DNA of 64,000 nt, taken from a bacterium. Its GTDB lineage: Bacteria > Planctomycetota > UBA1135 > UBA2386. Shown one piece after another: positions 62,925 through 64,000 of the stretch. The notes beneath the pieces are model-generated. The model did not search any database. It worked only from the letters and a program-made list of their open reading frames with translations, and was not told the DNA's origin. Location: contig JANSXC010000020.1 of assembly GCA_024743115.1 (NCBI GenBank), positions 1-64,000 on the forward strand, in the 5' to 3' direction. Numbering within the stretch: the stretch's first letter is position 1; the number at the start of each line of letters is the position of its first letter. The translations under genes and the position numbers were made by a program.

Positions 62925-63048
62925 GACCGCGACTCTAGCCGAGCGGCTCGCGCTCGTGCGGTCATCCGGCAGGGGATGTGCGAGGTGATTATTCCGACGA
63001 ACACCGGGCGATCAGGCCTCGCGCCCCGCTACCGGGTATCGTGCCCGA

Positions 63049-63960
63049 ATGGTTGGAAGAGTAGGAATCTCCGTCCTCGTGCTCGGTCTTGCCGCCGCGA
63101 ACGTCGAGGCTCAGAAGCACCCGCACTTCGATGACCGTGGTGCGCTCGAGTGGCATACCGGGCTGGCTGCCGCGAAAGCCGCGGCACGGCAGCAGCAGAA
63201 ACTCGTGTTCGTCGAGTACGGCAGACAGGCTTGAGGCATGTGTCGTGCGCTCGTGCAGCGCATCCTCGGGGCGGAGCCGGTCAAGACGCGCATCGGAAAG
63301 CTGGCGGTCGGTTTGGCAGCGAACTGTGACGCCGGGGAGCCCGCGGTCGAACAGCTCATGCTCGCGAACCTGCCGAACGCGAGCTCGCTACCGTTCGTCG
63401 CGGTTTTGACGCATGAAGGCGAGTGGCTCGCCGGCTACTCGGGCGGTCGGGCCACGAAGGACTTCGTGGCGATGCTCGACAGGGTCGAGAAACTCGGCAA
63501 GCTCGATGCGTCGCCCGCGGTGCAGAAGCAGTTGAACGTACTGGCGGACGCGGCCGAGAAGTCGGTGAGCGCCGGCAAGTGGTCCGCGGTGCTGAAAGCG
63601 GCGCGCGTGGCGGGTAAGAGCTTCGGTCGTTGCGAGGGGCGCACGCGGATCCGAGCCGCGATGCAGCGGGCCAGGGACTGGGCGCAGGGACAGTTCGAGG
63701 GCGTAGTCGAGAGAACCCGGTCGGGTGGCCATACCGCTCCCGAGATCAAGCGACTCAAGGCCGTGAGTCGGGCGTTCCGCGGTGAGGCCGAGGCCACGGA
63801 AGCAGCAGCCGGGGTGAAGGCACTCTCGCAGCTCAACCGCGTCCGTGCGGTCGAGGCCCGTGGCAGCGCCGCGAAGGATCTCCGTGCGCGATTTGCAAAA
63901 GAACTCGGGGGAACACGTTGGGCGAAACTGTTCGTCGAGGCGACGACAGCGGACAAGTGA
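63049..63960 (+). CDS. Probable selenocysteine-containing thioredoxin-like exported protein (UxxC)
   Basis: ATG 63049 to TGA 63960 is 304 codons in one frame with an internal TGA at 63232-63234. A signal peptide (RVGISVLVLGLAAANVEAQ) leads to a thioredoxin-like start: ALEWHTGLAAAKAAARQQQK then KLVFVEYGRQA, followed by TGA-Gly-Met-Cys. The TGA (residue 62) falls exactly on the first Cys of the CxxC motif, giving U-G-M-C with Cys65. Downstream, 240 codons stay open with the same codon bias: SSLPFVAVLTHEGEWLAGYS completes the thioredoxin fold and a helical tail of about 150 residues follows. A hairpin lies at SECIS distance. Alternatives are a nonsense mutation or a sequencing error; position, codon bias and hairpin favour selenocysteine. 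If not decoded, the gene is split into 61 and 240 residues. A new gene may begin beyond 63961. Confidence 0.8.
63232..63263 (+). promoter_or_regulatory. Candidate bacterial SECIS element
   Basis: After the TGA codon (63232-63234) a stem-loop forms from gtgcgc (63245-63250) and gcgcat (63258-63263), six base pairs with one G-T, enclosing a 7-nt loop tcgtgca (63251-63257). The loop begins 17 nt after TGA, inside the 16-37 nt window known for bacterial SECIS hairpins that recruit SelB, and it contains exposed G bases. The stem is short and lies in GC-rich sequence, so chance is not excluded. Confidence 0.5.
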
Positions 63961-64000
63961 GCGATCTCCGCGGTGTGGTGACGGTCGGTTCGGGCTCGCC

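Noticed and set aside
63235..63960. An independent gene starting at ATG 63238
   Set aside because: That start lies inside the CxxC motif of the thioredoxin fold, has no ribosome site, and would cut the fold in half.

Overview
The window is high-GC, gene-dense bacterial chromosome. Gene content points to Planctomycetota: a PSCyt1/DUF1549/DUF1553 protein followed by a DUF1501 protein, DUF1080 proteins, several ECF sigma factors (two fused to membrane segments and surface-type domains), and many large secreted proteins. Their C-termini share a Cys-containing module I associate with the deep-branching Poly30-like planctomycetes. That placement is inference from gene content. No rRNA, tRNA, CRISPR array, transposase or integrase was recognised.

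Layout. 0.1-10.3 kb: secreted ELWxTDGT-repeat protein, an alpha/beta hydrolase-DUF1080 fusion, a DUF4198 protein, an ECF sigma/zinc-finger anti-sigma pair, a small secreted protein, a decayed kinase tail and a kelch-type secreted protein. 10.5-16.3 kb: metabolic genes, including a nucleotidyltransferase, a two-gene trans-3-hydroxy-L-proline degradation unit, a second DUF1080 protein, a persulfide-dioxygenase-like hydrolase and a frameshifted pirin. 16.4-19.7 kb: a second ECF/membrane partner pair, then a thiol-dioxygenase-like protein coupled to a free-standing ThrRS editing domain. 19.9-28.8 kb: the PSCyt1-DUF1501 pair, a membrane protein and a TPR-metallopeptidase. 29-40.7 kb: two ECF sigma factors fused to carboxypeptidase-regulatory-like domains and a third protein with only the surface part, interleaved with a split YeeE/YedE transporter, a secreted protein and a DUF2293 protein. 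41-48 kb: ArsM arsenite methyltransferase, a GT-C mannosyltransferase, and the DUF4956-CotH-VTC cluster. 48-60.5 kb: an island of secreted surface proteins plus a DUF4920/PepSY pair and a methyltransferase. 60.6-64 kb: collar-domain membrane protein, CPBP protease, WD40 protein and a thioredoxin-like gene.

The most notable observation is that last gene (63049-63960). An in-frame TGA sits exactly where the first cysteine of a thioredoxin CxxC motif belongs, giving U-G-M-C. The same reading frame stays coding for 240 codons afterwards, and a short hairpin lies at bacterial-SECIS distance. It is best read as an undescribed or little-described selenoprotein. Other notable points are a recurring C-terminal module in six secreted proteins, membrane-tethered sigma-factor fusions, and several gene remnants that show recent gene decay.
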